Shown: positions 33,887-42,303 of the stretch, piece by piece
How the letters are laid out: the number at the start of each line of letters is the position of its first letter
Numbering within the stretch: the first letter of the stretch is position 1
Origin: JAGOTP01 sp964567995
Lineage (GTDB): Bacteria > Patescibacteriota > Patescibacteriia > 2-12-FULL-60-25
Direction of reading: 5' to 3'
Assembly: GCA_964567995.1 (NCBI GenBank)
Contig: CAZMOB010000005.1
Location: 26,254 to 90,253, forward strand
DNA: 64,000 nt
Notes under the pieces: model-generated
Seen by the model: the letters and a program-made list of their open reading frames with translations, nothing else
Told to the model about the DNA's origin: nothing
Database searches by the model: none
Position numbers and translations under genes: made by a program

Positions 33887-36046
33887 TCACTCATTCATAA
33901 AACGACAAATCTGGCTCGCTCGAGCCGTCCACGTATACTGAGTCACATGTTGTTTTGCCGCCTCAGCACGCATTTCTGCTGCAAATGGATCACCAAGCGA
34001 TGCCTGGATCGCGTGGGCCAAGGCGGAAGGATCGTCCGGCAGACACCACATAACCATGTTATCGCTCAAGATCTCTCGCAATGAAGGCAAATCAGACGCA
34101 ACGATCGGCGTTCCGGAAGCCATGTACTCAAAGAGCTTCAAAGGAGATGTGTAATCTTTAGACAAGGGAAAACGAGCTGAATTCGGCAAGACCAAAATAT
34201 CCGCTGCTTTCTGATAAAGCGGGATGCGGGCGTGATCGACATGGCCGGCACAAACAATGTTTTGCTGAGCTTTATACCGCTCACGGAAACGAGCCACGTC
34301 TTCCTGCGTACCACCCACGAACCAAATCCGTATCCGCTCCGGAAGATGGGCAGCGGCTTCCGCCAATACGTCTGCCCCTTTCCAATCGTATAGATGCCCG
34401 GTATAGAGAACAATCTGCGCATCAGCAGGCATATTCAACGCTTCACGACAGGCAGCCTTCGTCGGAAGGTCCGCGTATTCAGCTAGATCCACTCCATCTG
34501 GCGCCAACAAGAGACGTCCTGGATCAATCGATGATTCCTTCAACAAGGCCCTCCTTACACCTTCCGTAATATAGATGATCCCCGCCAGACGAGGGGCAAC
34601 GTAGCGTGTGACCCAGCCAGGCGAGACTTTATGCGCCTCCCAAAAGATCTGTTTTCGACCTAACACATAAAGAATCAACGCCATGTGGATATCGCGTACA
34701 TAGTAAGCCGTATCGCTGCGCTGACCAGCCGGATGCGACGCGGCTCTGTAGGAAAATACTAGGAGATGAAGCCAGAACCCTAGCTTGCCCCAGGTCACCG
34801 TATCCGGGGTTGGCAACACTTCAACCGAAAAAATCGGCGGAAGATGATAGTACGTAAATACATCTGTCGTAATCGGATTCTTTCGTTGCGGGACGAGCAA
34901 CAGTACATCCAAGCCTTGCTTTACGAACTCAACACACATCTTCGTAACCTGTAATCCATTGGCTTTTTCGGTCGGCATTCTTCCCCCCTGACAGAAAAGA
35001 AGTGTCCGCACCGGGATCTGACCAGCGCTGATAGCAGCCACCTTTTGCACATGGGACTGCAGAGAATGCTCACGTTCAACCCACGCACGCAACTGTGCTC
35101 GGATCAGACTTCGCTCCTCGACAGAAAGAGCGAGAACCTTTTCAACGGCACATCGTAACTCATCCTGTGTAGCAAATTGCAACCAAGCCAACTCTGGAGC
35201 CAACCCATGCAAGATCCCCTTTGTCGCAGCGAGGACAATGCAGCCACTTGCTGCGGCTTCGAGGAGCGTCTTGTCCATCGAGCCCGGCGTGGCGTTCACA
35301 AAAATGTCTGCCTCGTGATATCGCTCTGCAACGTCCTCATGAGGAATAGCCCTATTTTCCCAGGAAATCGAGGAATTCAAGCGTGCTCGTACCGCCTCCT
35401 CTTCGATAACCGTATCCGCTTTCCCAACAATTTCGATCTTCAAAGTCCGTTCTTGAACCACAGGAGCTAGCGCATCCAATACCCAGGGCACGCGCTTCAC
35501 GGGCGAGACCCGACCGAGCAGTAGCACACGCGCCGTCGATGAGGGAGTTTTATTGAAGGGAAACTGACGAACATCAATATGATGACCGATCGCGAGCGCA
35601 CGACGTAAGGGATTTGATTCAGGCACCGCCGTTAAGACGTGATCAGCCCAGATAGACCCGATCCAAAACAATAGGCTTTTGACGGCATAGTGCGTGTACC
35701 AAAAGAGAACCTGCTTGCCGAGCAACTTCCACAACCAACCAGCAAGGACTAGATAAATCGCATCGCCTCGCACAAAGACGACGTCATACTCTCGACGACG
35801 ACGCCAGGATTCAATCAAAAGTCTTTGCAGAACTGCCAATCGTGACCCTTTATCTTCAGAACGCAAAGGCACAACCGTTACATTGGACGGCAATGCGTAT
35901 CTTCCAACTCGCAACGCACACACAGTGATAGTTACATATTCTTTGGCGCTTGCCTCCAACCATGCAACAAAAAATCCAAACAAAGGATCATCTAGATCCA
36001 CCGCTTGTGCGCACACAAGTAAACGTTGTTTGGTTCGGGCTGACAT
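33887..36046 (-). CDS. Tandem glycosyltransferase: two GT4 domains in one chain
   Basis: This 719-residue protein carries two complete GT-B glycosyltransferases. The first (about 1-355) shows RVLLLGRVSPVKRVPWVLDAL and donor site SMDKTLLEAAASGCIVLAA. The second (about 365-719) starts with a fresh Rossmann half, TLLFCQGGRMPTEKANGLQ, then IVLYTGHLYDWKGADVLAEAA and PLKLFEYMASGTPIVASDLP. The two E-x7-E sites differ, so they may add two successive sugars. Each half is of normal single-domain length, indicating gene fusion rather than extension. ATG 36046 is chosen because earlier in-frame codons overlap the upstream PHP gene. It is seventh or eighth in the minus-strand glycan operon. Confidence 0.88.
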   Translation of the reverse strand: MSARTKQRLLVCAQAVDLDDPLFGFFVAWLEASAKEYVTITVCALRVGRYALPSNVTVVPLRSEDKGSRLAVLQRLLIESWRRRREYDVVFVRGDAIYLVLAGWLWKLLGKQVLFWYTHYAVKSLLFWIGSIWADHVLTAVPESNPLRRALAIGHHIDVRQFPFNKTPSSTARVLLLGRVSPVKRVPWVLDALAPVVQERTLKIEIVGKADTVIEEEAVRARLNSSISWENRAIPHEDVAERYHEADIFVNATPGSMDKTLLEAAASGCIVLAATKGILHGLAPELAWLQFATQDELRCAVEKVLALSVEERSLIRAQLRAWVEREHSLQSHVQKVAAISAGQIPVRTLLFCQGGRMPTEKANGLQVTKMCVEFVKQGLDVLLLVPQRKNPITTDVFTYYHLPPIFSVEVLPTPDTVTWGKLGFWLHLLVFSYRAASHPAGQRSDTAYYVRDIHMALILYVLGRKQIFWEAHKVSPGWVTRYVAPRLAGIIYITEGVRRALLKESSIDPGRLLLAPDGVDLAEYADLPTKAACREALNMPADAQIVLYTGHLYDWKGADVLAEAAAHLPERIRIWFVGGTQEDVARFRERYKAQQNIVCAGHVDHARIPLYQKAADILVLPNSARFPLSKDYTSPLKLFEYMASGTPIVASDLPSLREILSDNMVMWCLPDDPSALAHAIQASLGDPFAAEMRAEAAKQHVTQYTWTARASQICRFMNE

Positions 36047-36059
36047 AGTTCGGTCTTGT

Positions 36060-36866
36060 CTAAATCCGTTTACGCAATGCTTCACGAAACCCCCTCGGAA
36101 GACGCACATGAAAACGCGCTAAACCAGCGTTGATCGAACGCGCGAGATAAATCAAACGAATCGTCCAATAGCTTTTTCGACGGATGGCTGCCTGATTCTG
36201 CACGCTCGCCCAAGCGGCCGTCGCCTCAATACGCATCCCACTTCCCACAATCACGTATGCTCCCTCATGTAACGCCTGAAGAACAGCCTTTTCATCCAAT
36301 GTGTCTACTTGGATTTCCAAACCAGGCCCCGGAAGGTGCGATGAACGATGAAGGTCGACTCCCGCCGTGACAAAAAGATTCTTCTCCCATTTTTTCGCGA
36401 GTTTATCACGATAGCTCCAAGCCTCGGGACGCGGAACACGCTTGCCATCATATTGACCATTCCAAATCTCGATGGCCTGTAAGTAAGGCTCTACCCCCTC
36501 CGGAGCTTGAAAATGGCTACGGTGTGGATGCGCGAACACAACGAACGCCCCTTTGGCCTGTGCACGCTGAACCAATTCTAGCGGTGACGATTGCGGATCA
36601 AGCACCTCTTTCAACCCAGCCACGATGATGTGTGCATTTGGAAAGGAAACTTCTAGACCTGGAATAAACAGGAACGATTCATCCGATAAACGACGACAAT
36701 CTTCCATAAACGCCCGAACCTTCGCCTCAGTCAGCCAATCCGTATGCTCCGTAACACAGGCAAACTGTACGCCCTGAGCCAGAAGTAATTGTTTTAGTTC
36801 AACCAAAGAGACCTTCCCATCATACGAATAGGTGGAGTGCAGATGGAGGTACCCAAGGCAGGTCAT
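36060..36866 (-). CDS. PHP-domain metal-dependent phosphoesterase
   Basis: A 268-residue protein with a PHP trinuclear metal site: LHLHSTYSYDG (HxH near 8-10), VTEHTDW near 39, the acidic PGLEVSFPN, FAHPHRSH near 132 and AGVDLHRSSHLPGPG near 190. PHP phosphoesterases hydrolyse phosphate esters, and relatives include tyrosine-phosphate phosphatases of capsule loci. In this operon it may remove phosphate from a sugar intermediate or regulate assembly. The C-terminal ~60 residues are basic with a weak hydrophobic stretch. It starts 10 nt after the ATP-grasp gene. Confidence 0.82.
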   Translation of the reverse strand: MTCLGYLHLHSTYSYDGKVSLVELKQLLLAQGVQFACVTEHTDWLTEAKVRAFMEDCRRLSDESFLFIPGLEVSFPNAHIIVAGLKEVLDPQSSPLELVQRAQAKGAFVVFAHPHRSHFQAPEGVEPYLQAIEIWNGQYDGKRVPRPEAWSYRDKLAKKWEKNLFVTAGVDLHRSSHLPGPGLEIQVDTLDEKAVLQALHEGAYVIVGSGMRIEATAAWASVQNQAAIRRKSYWTIRLIYLARSINAGLARFHVRLPRGFREALRKRI

Positions 36867-36876
36867 AGGCTAGATG

Positions 36877-38064
36877 CTAACGGGTTCCCCTCGTTCGAGC
36901 AATGACATCAACAATCTCCCAAAAGAAGGGGGCTGGGTCGCGCCAAGACTCGACATCAAACACGACCCGTTGTGCGAATGAAGGCAAGCAAAGACGAAGA
37001 GCGGTAAACGCTTGAGGTATACGCCCTAAACGCAGACAGCTTAAGAAACATTTGAGGGTAGCGAGCAGGTGTACGGCACGGACATTCAATTCAGGAGAAG
37101 ACTGTTCCATCGAAACAGGTTGTTTTATCGAATGCAGATACCACTGCCAGACGAAGGGCGAGCCAGCCACCAGCGTGAGAGCTAATGAGCCCCACCACCG
37201 ACCGTTAATTTCCATCAAACGATAGGTCTGAGCAACTTCATCGTATTTCCATTCAACCATAGCCGGACCACTCCAGTTGAGCACCCGAAGTAATGATGAA
37301 GACCAATTCACCAGTTCCGTTGGGGCAGCCGTAGACAAACGCACGCTACTCGCCCCTCCATTAGGATGAATCCCCAACAATCGGTGATGTGAAAACCAGC
37401 CCTGAGGCTGACCATCCGTACAGACCGTAAACACTCCCACCTCCTCTCCGATGATACAGTCCTGTAAGAGAGGCGCCTCACCCATCGTCCTCTGAAATTC
37501 ACTCACGCATAATTGAAGCTCTTTAAACGAGCTCACGCGGACCGCGGTGCCACGGACAGCCTTCCCCGAAGCAGACCACACACAAGAATGACGCGGTTTT
37601 ACGATGATCGGATAGCGAAAATCTAGATCGGATAGCTGTACAACTTCAGGAATTGGTAACCCTAGTCTATTCGCCGCTTCCAATGTTTCTGCTTTATCGA
37701 ACACCGCTTCGATACTTGAAAGAGAACCATACTCCCAAGCGAGAACGGCTCGTACCTCTCCCCCGCTCCGAGCGACTGGTAAAAAGGTGTCATCACTAAA
37801 AAAATAGGGGACGAGTTGCTGACCGGATCGCCGATATTCGGCTTCAGCAATGGCCCGTATGGCAGCGAGATACCCAGGAAGATCCTCTTTTGGATCAGGA
37901 TAGACGAACGTCTCCGCGGCTGCACGTGAATGAAGGGTCAAGGCTGTGGCACGAGGAGCACCGACAATTACTCGCACCCCACGTCGCGCCAAATCACGAG
38001 ACGCTGCCAACGCGCTTGAAAGCTGCCCGTCTAATACCAAGGCTGTAGCAAACGTCTGACTCAT
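36877..38064 (-). CDS. ATP-grasp superfamily ligase-like protein
   Basis: A 395-residue protein whose N-terminal Rossmann-like part (TALVLDGQLSSALAASRDLARRG) precedes an ATP-grasp core. FDKAETLEAANRLGLPIPEV near 116-135, YPIIVKPRHS near 153, LQDCIIGEEVGVFTVCTDG near 210 and YRLMEINGRWWGSLALTLVAG near 295 match the nucleotide- and metal-binding strands of carbamoyl-phosphate-synthase-like and D-Ala-D-Ala-ligase-like enzymes. It should join a carboxylate to an amine via acyl phosphate. In a glycan operon, attachment of an amino acid to a sugar is a reasonable inference. It overlaps the deacetylase gene by 4 nt. Confidence 0.8.
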   Translation of the reverse strand: MSQTFATALVLDGQLSSALAASRDLARRGVRVIVGAPRATALTLHSRAAAETFVYPDPKEDLPGYLAAIRAIAEAEYRRSGQQLVPYFFSDDTFLPVARSGGEVRAVLAWEYGSLSSIEAVFDKAETLEAANRLGLPIPEVVQLSDLDFRYPIIVKPRHSCVWSASGKAVRGTAVRVSSFKELQLCVSEFQRTMGEAPLLQDCIIGEEVGVFTVCTDGQPQGWFSHHRLLGIHPNGGASSVRLSTAAPTELVNWSSSLLRVLNWSGPAMVEWKYDEVAQTYRLMEINGRWWGSLALTLVAGSPFVWQWYLHSIKQPVSMEQSSPELNVRAVHLLATLKCFLSCLRLGRIPQAFTALRLCLPSFAQRVVFDVESWRDPAPFFWEIVDVIARTRGTR

Positions 38065-39002
38065 AACTCAGACGAAACGCGGACCGCGAGTTCTCCCATC
38101 GACAACACCTCCAATTTCCCCGCCTCACGCAAAGACTGAACAAATGAGAGGATCTCTTCTAATCCGCCCAACAGCCCTTCCGGATCTGAGGCTAAATTAA
38201 AAGGATGAAACCACAGGTGAAACACGCCGCTCTGTTTGATCGCCCGCCGAATCCCTGACTTGGCTTTTCTGACGCGCATCCAACGCGGAACGTATTTGGC
38301 CCAGCCACGTGCATGACCATAAAACCAGCTTCCGGGAAGATTGATCAACGCCTGCTCACGCCGTGGAAAGACGACGGGAGCCGTTGGAATAAAATAATCA
38401 TCGATCATGTGAGCGAACTTTTTGAGAAGACGTGGAAAAGTGCGATACCAGTTTTCGTCCACGCCACGATAGACCGTAAAGCCGTGCTCACGTAGTACAT
38501 CTAGATGATTCACGCGATTTTGCGGGAATACGTAGGCACGCGGTGTAACGCCAACCATCCGCGAAACACGCACCGCCTCTGCTACATCTGATGCAAAACT
38601 CTCACGCGAACACGTATCAGCATAAAAATGGGAAAAGGAGTGACTCCCAATCTCCTGCCTCGGCTCGCAAGCTTGGATCGCTTGCACGATATCGTCGCCA
38701 TACCAGATCGGAGCATGCGCACGTGAACTCGCAGGATCGATCGAAAACCAATCGCGCGCGCCCGTCCAACCTGCTGGGCGCACGATCTCCGGATGAACCG
38801 ATCCATCAGTTGCACGGGTACAGTCTTTTAAAAACAAATGTCCAACCACTGCCCAGGTCGCTCGAATCTGGTAGCGAGAAAATAACACCAACAACCGCTG
38901 AATGACTTCACGCGTCCGTTCATAGTCGGCTCGAAAATAGTCATCCCCACGCGTGCCCCAGGCGAGCTCTGTATCAATCGATAGAACAAAGGCAGGTTTC
39001 AT
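38061..39002 (-). CDS. Polysaccharide deacetylase (NodB-like)
   Basis: A 313-residue NodB-family protein. The first motif is LSIDTELAWGTR, with catalytic base Asp10 and metal-side Asp/Glu. The second is EIGSHSFSHFYAD, the H-x-x-x-H metal ligands near 135-139. AYVFPQNRVNHLDVL fits motif 3, where an Arg/Pro-containing strand shapes the groove, and FHLWFHPFNLASDP near 275 supplies the motif 5 His. It would remove N-acetyl groups from a polysaccharide or a lipid-linked sugar. There is no signal peptide, so action on cytoplasmic precursors is more likely. ATG 39002 overlaps the upstream stop by 4 nt and is preferred over an earlier frame extension. Confidence 0.87.
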   Translation of the reverse strand: MKPAFVLSIDTELAWGTRGDDYFRADYERTREVIQRLLVLFSRYQIRATWAVVGHLFLKDCTRATDGSVHPEIVRPAGWTGARDWFSIDPASSRAHAPIWYGDDIVQAIQACEPRQEIGSHSFSHFYADTCSRESFASDVAEAVRVSRMVGVTPRAYVFPQNRVNHLDVLREHGFTVYRGVDENWYRTFPRLLKKFAHMIDDYFIPTAPVVFPRREQALINLPGSWFYGHARGWAKYVPRWMRVRKAKSGIRRAIKQSGVFHLWFHPFNLASDPEGLLGGLEEILSFVQSLREAGKLEVLSMGELAVRVSSEL

Positions 39003-40054
39003 AAAGAGAGTCCTTGCTTCCAATTTCGCACTTGTTCCGCTGCAGCTTCGTCGGCATTTAGAACTCCTTGTAGACGCGTTCCGCCCGCTCCGAAGCTCGC
39101 AATAATAGCAGCCGCCACTCCCGCTGCATCTTCTGCTTCTACAATCTTTGCCGCCCCCTTCGCAGCCAACCAACGAGCCGCTCCGGTATCCGACATCACA
39201 ACAGGTACTCCGGTCAGAGCTGCTTCAACTGGCGCCACCCCCCAACCTTCATGCGAAGACAAAAAGGTGAACACATCGGCCTGAGAAAGATAGGAAGCGG
39301 GATGCGCTGAACCAACAAACTGAACACGTTCCTTAACCCCAAGACGAACGGCGAGTGCCTCCAAAGACGCACGCTCTGGACCATCGCCCACCAAAATCAA
39401 TGTTGTATCTGCTCGCATTTTCAAGACTTCCACAAAGGCTTTCAACAACAAATTCACCCGTTTTACTGGCACGAGTCGTCCAACCCAAACAATCCGACCT
39501 GGCACAACCGCTCGTTCCAACTCACGGAATTCATCACGTGGCACAATTGCGAGCCAGTAGACAAAGGCTCGGACATGTTTTTTCAGCCAGTCATAACTCG
39601 CAGGATTCACTGTTCGTACAAGATCTGCCCGACGAATAAGCCAATGCCCTAGATGGCTTCGCACAGCCCACAGCGGTTCATCAATCGTTTTTGATCCATC
39701 GAACCAGCCTCCATGATCTTGGAGTTCTAATTTTGCGTGATGACACTTTGCTAATTGCCAGCCAATGAAACCTAATTCAGCGAGATCCTGAGTTGTGACC
39801 AAATCTGGTGAAACAGCTGGCTTACAGTTCCAAGCTCGCCATAGACGCTGAACCATCGTTTGGCCGCCTGTCCCACTCACTCGAATCCCGTTCGCCTCCC
39901 AACAACTTGTTTCGGCAGCCAACACCCAAACTTCTAACTCCGCTCCAGCCGCAGCCAGCTTCTTCCAACGCGTCGCCGTCAGCGAGCTCGGATCAAGACC
40001 CAAACGATCTCGACTGATCATGAGAACGCGTACTGTTTTAGACATCGAACTCAT
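38999..40054 (-). CDS. Glycosyltransferase family 4
   Basis: A 351-residue GT4 enzyme. The donor-binding half begins RIVWVGRLVPVKRVNLLLKAF near 195, continues with LILVGDGPERASLEALA, and has the site FLSSHEGWGVAPVEAALTGVPVVMSDTGA near 275-300. In the usual E-x7-E, the first Glu (HEGWG) and second Glu (PVEA) are present. ATG 40054 shares an ATGA with the upstream gene and is chosen over the open frame extending to 40264, which runs inside that gene. It belongs to the ten-gene minus-strand glycan operon. Confidence 0.88.
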   Translation of the reverse strand: MSSMSKTVRVLMISRDRLGLDPSSLTATRWKKLAAAGAELEVWVLAAETSCWEANGIRVSGTGGQTMVQRLWRAWNCKPAVSPDLVTTQDLAELGFIGWQLAKCHHAKLELQDHGGWFDGSKTIDEPLWAVRSHLGHWLIRRADLVRTVNPASYDWLKKHVRAFVYWLAIVPRDEFRELERAVVPGRIVWVGRLVPVKRVNLLLKAFVEVLKMRADTTLILVGDGPERASLEALAVRLGVKERVQFVGSAHPASYLSQADVFTFLSSHEGWGVAPVEAALTGVPVVMSDTGAARWLAAKGAAKIVEAEDAAGVAAAIIASFGAGGTRLQGVLNADEAAAEQVRNWKQGLSL

Positions 40055-41172
40055 AGAACCGATTTGATCGCTGTGAGATATCTCGCTGCAACCTGAGAAA
40101 AGGCTTCGGGGACAATTGATTCCGTTCTGGCCGGAAGCGTTGTCAGAGCACTCGTCCAAGCGACGGTATCCGCATACGGAAGAATCCGAATCTGAACCGG
40201 ATACAATGCCGCTGCCTCCGGATTTCCACCCTGATCGCTCAAGAAACAAGGTAATCCCGCACATGCCATCTCAACAGCCACATGTGGAAAGCCTTCATAC
40301 AAAGAGGGCAGCAAAAAGACATCTGCCGCAACCGCCCACTCTTGAACCCACTGCCGCGACACACGGCCTTCAAAGCGTACACGTTCAGCGATGCCCAAAT
40401 ACTTAGTCAGCTCTTTCCAACGATGAAGTTCTGGACCTTCTCCTAAAAATACGAGCTGATACTCCCTCGGCAACTCTTTCAAAACCTGTAAGATAAAATC
40501 AATACGCTTCCATGGCGCGGCTCGCGCAACAGCTAAAAGGACCTTTGTTCCTTCTTCGATCTTGAACTGCATTCGTAGCTCTTCACGCGTGCGAGAAACG
40601 GAATCAACTTCAACTGTATTGTAAATGACGCGTTGACGTTCTTTTTGTACGCCCCAGGCATCTGACAACTTTTGAAGATACACACTCGGCGTCACAACTG
40701 CTTTGGCTCGACGAGCCACCCAGGCCTCAAGCGCAAAAATAAGCTTCCAAGGAAAACCCTTCTTCTCATCTAAAAATGCTGTGAGCGATTGGACTGATGT
40801 CGGATGCGCTCGCTGCATTCCCTCCCACGCAAAATCTCCCGGCACCCGGAGCACTGTCGGACGGCGCGCAAGCCAAGCTCCAATCGTTCCCGGCAGCCCT
40901 TCAGAAAACGGGCCTTGCAGGAACACAGCATCCGCACACGTAGCTAAGCGCTTCACCCGCCAGGCGTATCGAAGATAGCGTAAGAAGACACCACCCGATC
41001 GAGAAACGACCGTGACTGGCCAGCTTTCTCCAGAACGTGTCTGGCTATCTCCATAGGTTACAACAGAGACCTCAATCCCTCGCCTCGTCCATTCCGCGGC
41101 CAGCGCCGGAACAAACGTGGCCGGACCGCCGATCTCGGGCGGATAAATTCCCGCGGCAAGCAAGATCTTCAT
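40051..41172 (-). CDS. Glycosyltransferase family 4
   Basis: A 373-residue GT4 enzyme beginning MKILLAAGIYPPEIGGPATFV, the typical acceptor-side loop with a Gly-Gly-Pro motif. The donor half shows KVLLAVARAAPWKRIDFILQVLKEL near 205, LVFLGEGPELHRW, and VFLLPSLYEGFPHVAVEMACAGLPCFLSDQGG near 290-320 with both E-x7-E glutamates. It starts 3 nt after the preceding gene stops and overlaps the next by 4 nt, so it is translated within the operon. The sugar is unknown. Confidence 0.9.
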   Translation of the reverse strand: MKILLAAGIYPPEIGGPATFVPALAAEWTRRGIEVSVVTYGDSQTRSGESWPVTVVSRSGGVFLRYLRYAWRVKRLATCADAVFLQGPFSEGLPGTIGAWLARRPTVLRVPGDFAWEGMQRAHPTSVQSLTAFLDEKKGFPWKLIFALEAWVARRAKAVVTPSVYLQKLSDAWGVQKERQRVIYNTVEVDSVSRTREELRMQFKIEEGTKVLLAVARAAPWKRIDFILQVLKELPREYQLVFLGEGPELHRWKELTKYLGIAERVRFEGRVSRQWVQEWAVAADVFLLPSLYEGFPHVAVEMACAGLPCFLSDQGGNPEAAALYPVQIRILPYADTVAWTSALTTLPARTESIVPEAFSQVAARYLTAIKSVL

Positions 41173-41175
41173 AGA

Positions 41176-42303
41176 TCAGTCTTTTCGCTCCACTCGCAAC
41201 AACTCTTCGTACATGTTTGTCATCTCTTCGGCGATCGTATGCCAATCGTAGCGATCCAAATATTTTAATCCATTACTGCGCAGCGCTTCTCGCTTCACAG
41301 GGTCTCCCAATAATTCAGCCAAGGCAGCCGCCAATGCCTCTACGTCCTCGCCAGGAACAAGACGGCCCGTTTCCCCATCTTGAATCACGTCTGGGATACC
41401 TCCAACGCGCGTCGCAACTGGTGGCGTCCCCGCCGCTTGCGCTTCAATAAAGACATTCCCCAGCCCCTCTGCGCGCGAAGCTCCCACAAACAACAGTCCA
41501 GACGCCATGAACGACGGCACCTGCTCATAGGGAACATTTCCGATCAGCTCGATCCGACCCTCCATCTTCAACTCACGGATCAGGCCCTTCAAAAAAGCTT
41601 CTTGATCCCCTCCTCCTCCAATCACAAATGTAATATCTGGAAAACGATCAGCGATCTTCGCAAAGGCACGAATTGAGGTATCCCAACCTTTATCGACATG
41701 CAAGCGACCAACGCCAACGATGCGCGGTAATTTTGCGACCGTGCGTCGAGCCTCATAGAACTTCTCTAATTCTGCCCCATTCGGAACAACGACCACATCC
41801 TTTGCTCCCAATCGTCGTGCGCGTTCTGCTAACGAATTGCTAATCGCTTGAATTTTTACCGGTGCCAAATGAATCGCTTTGAACAACCAAAAAGGGAATT
41901 TCTTTTGGAAGCGCGGGGCGTCCATCGACCCATTTTGCAATGTCAGTAAACACGGCGTGCGCTTGTTCAAACAATGAAAAAGCCAAAGTGCAATGCCCGC
42001 AAAACTCTCCATGCCAGCGTGCACCAAATCAGGCTTCAAACGCCACGCCTTCCAAGCAGCAAGTGGAGCGTAGAGATATTTATCTACATAATGACCAAAA
42101 CCAACTCGAATAATCCTGACGTTTCCATCCAGCTCTTCACGACTCATCGTGGGCACATGTCGGCCAGTGATCAGGGTAATCTCGTACCGATCAGCTAAGC
42201 GTTTCACCATCTCAACCGCATAGCGCTCACCTCCAGAGACGAACGGCGTGAAGAATGCAGAAAGAATAACAACACGAGGCTTCTGTTTCAGAGCGTCGCT
42301 CAT
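41176..42303 (-). CDS. Glycosyltransferase family 4
   Basis: A 375-residue GT4 enzyme: VVILSAFFTPFVSGGERYAVEMV at the N-terminus, VVVPNGAEL near 190, RIVGVGRLHVDKGWDTSIRAF near 208-228, and LLFVGASRAEGLGNVFIEAQAAGTPPVATRVGG near 285-317 with the E-x7-E pair. Its ATG is embedded in the stop of the UDP-sugar decarboxylase fusion gene (ATGA), so it is translationally coupled. That fusion ends in an extra N-terminal half of a GT4 enzyme that resembles this protein's start (FSVTYHPDSGPAELAL), which suggests a duplication. Confidence 0.9.
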   Translation of the reverse strand: MSDALKQKPRVVILSAFFTPFVSGGERYAVEMVKRLADRYEITLITGRHVPTMSREELDGNVRIIRVGFGHYVDKYLYAPLAAWKAWRLKPDLVHAGMESFAGIALWLFHCLNKRTPCLLTLQNGSMDAPRFQKKFPFWLFKAIHLAPVKIQAISNSLAERARRLGAKDVVVVPNGAELEKFYEARRTVAKLPRIVGVGRLHVDKGWDTSIRAFAKIADRFPDITFVIGGGGDQEAFLKGLIRELKMEGRIELIGNVPYEQVPSFMASGLLFVGASRAEGLGNVFIEAQAAGTPPVATRVGGIPDVIQDGETGRLVPGEDVEALAAALAELLGDPVKREALRSNGLKYLDRYDWHTIAEEMTNMYEELLRVERKD

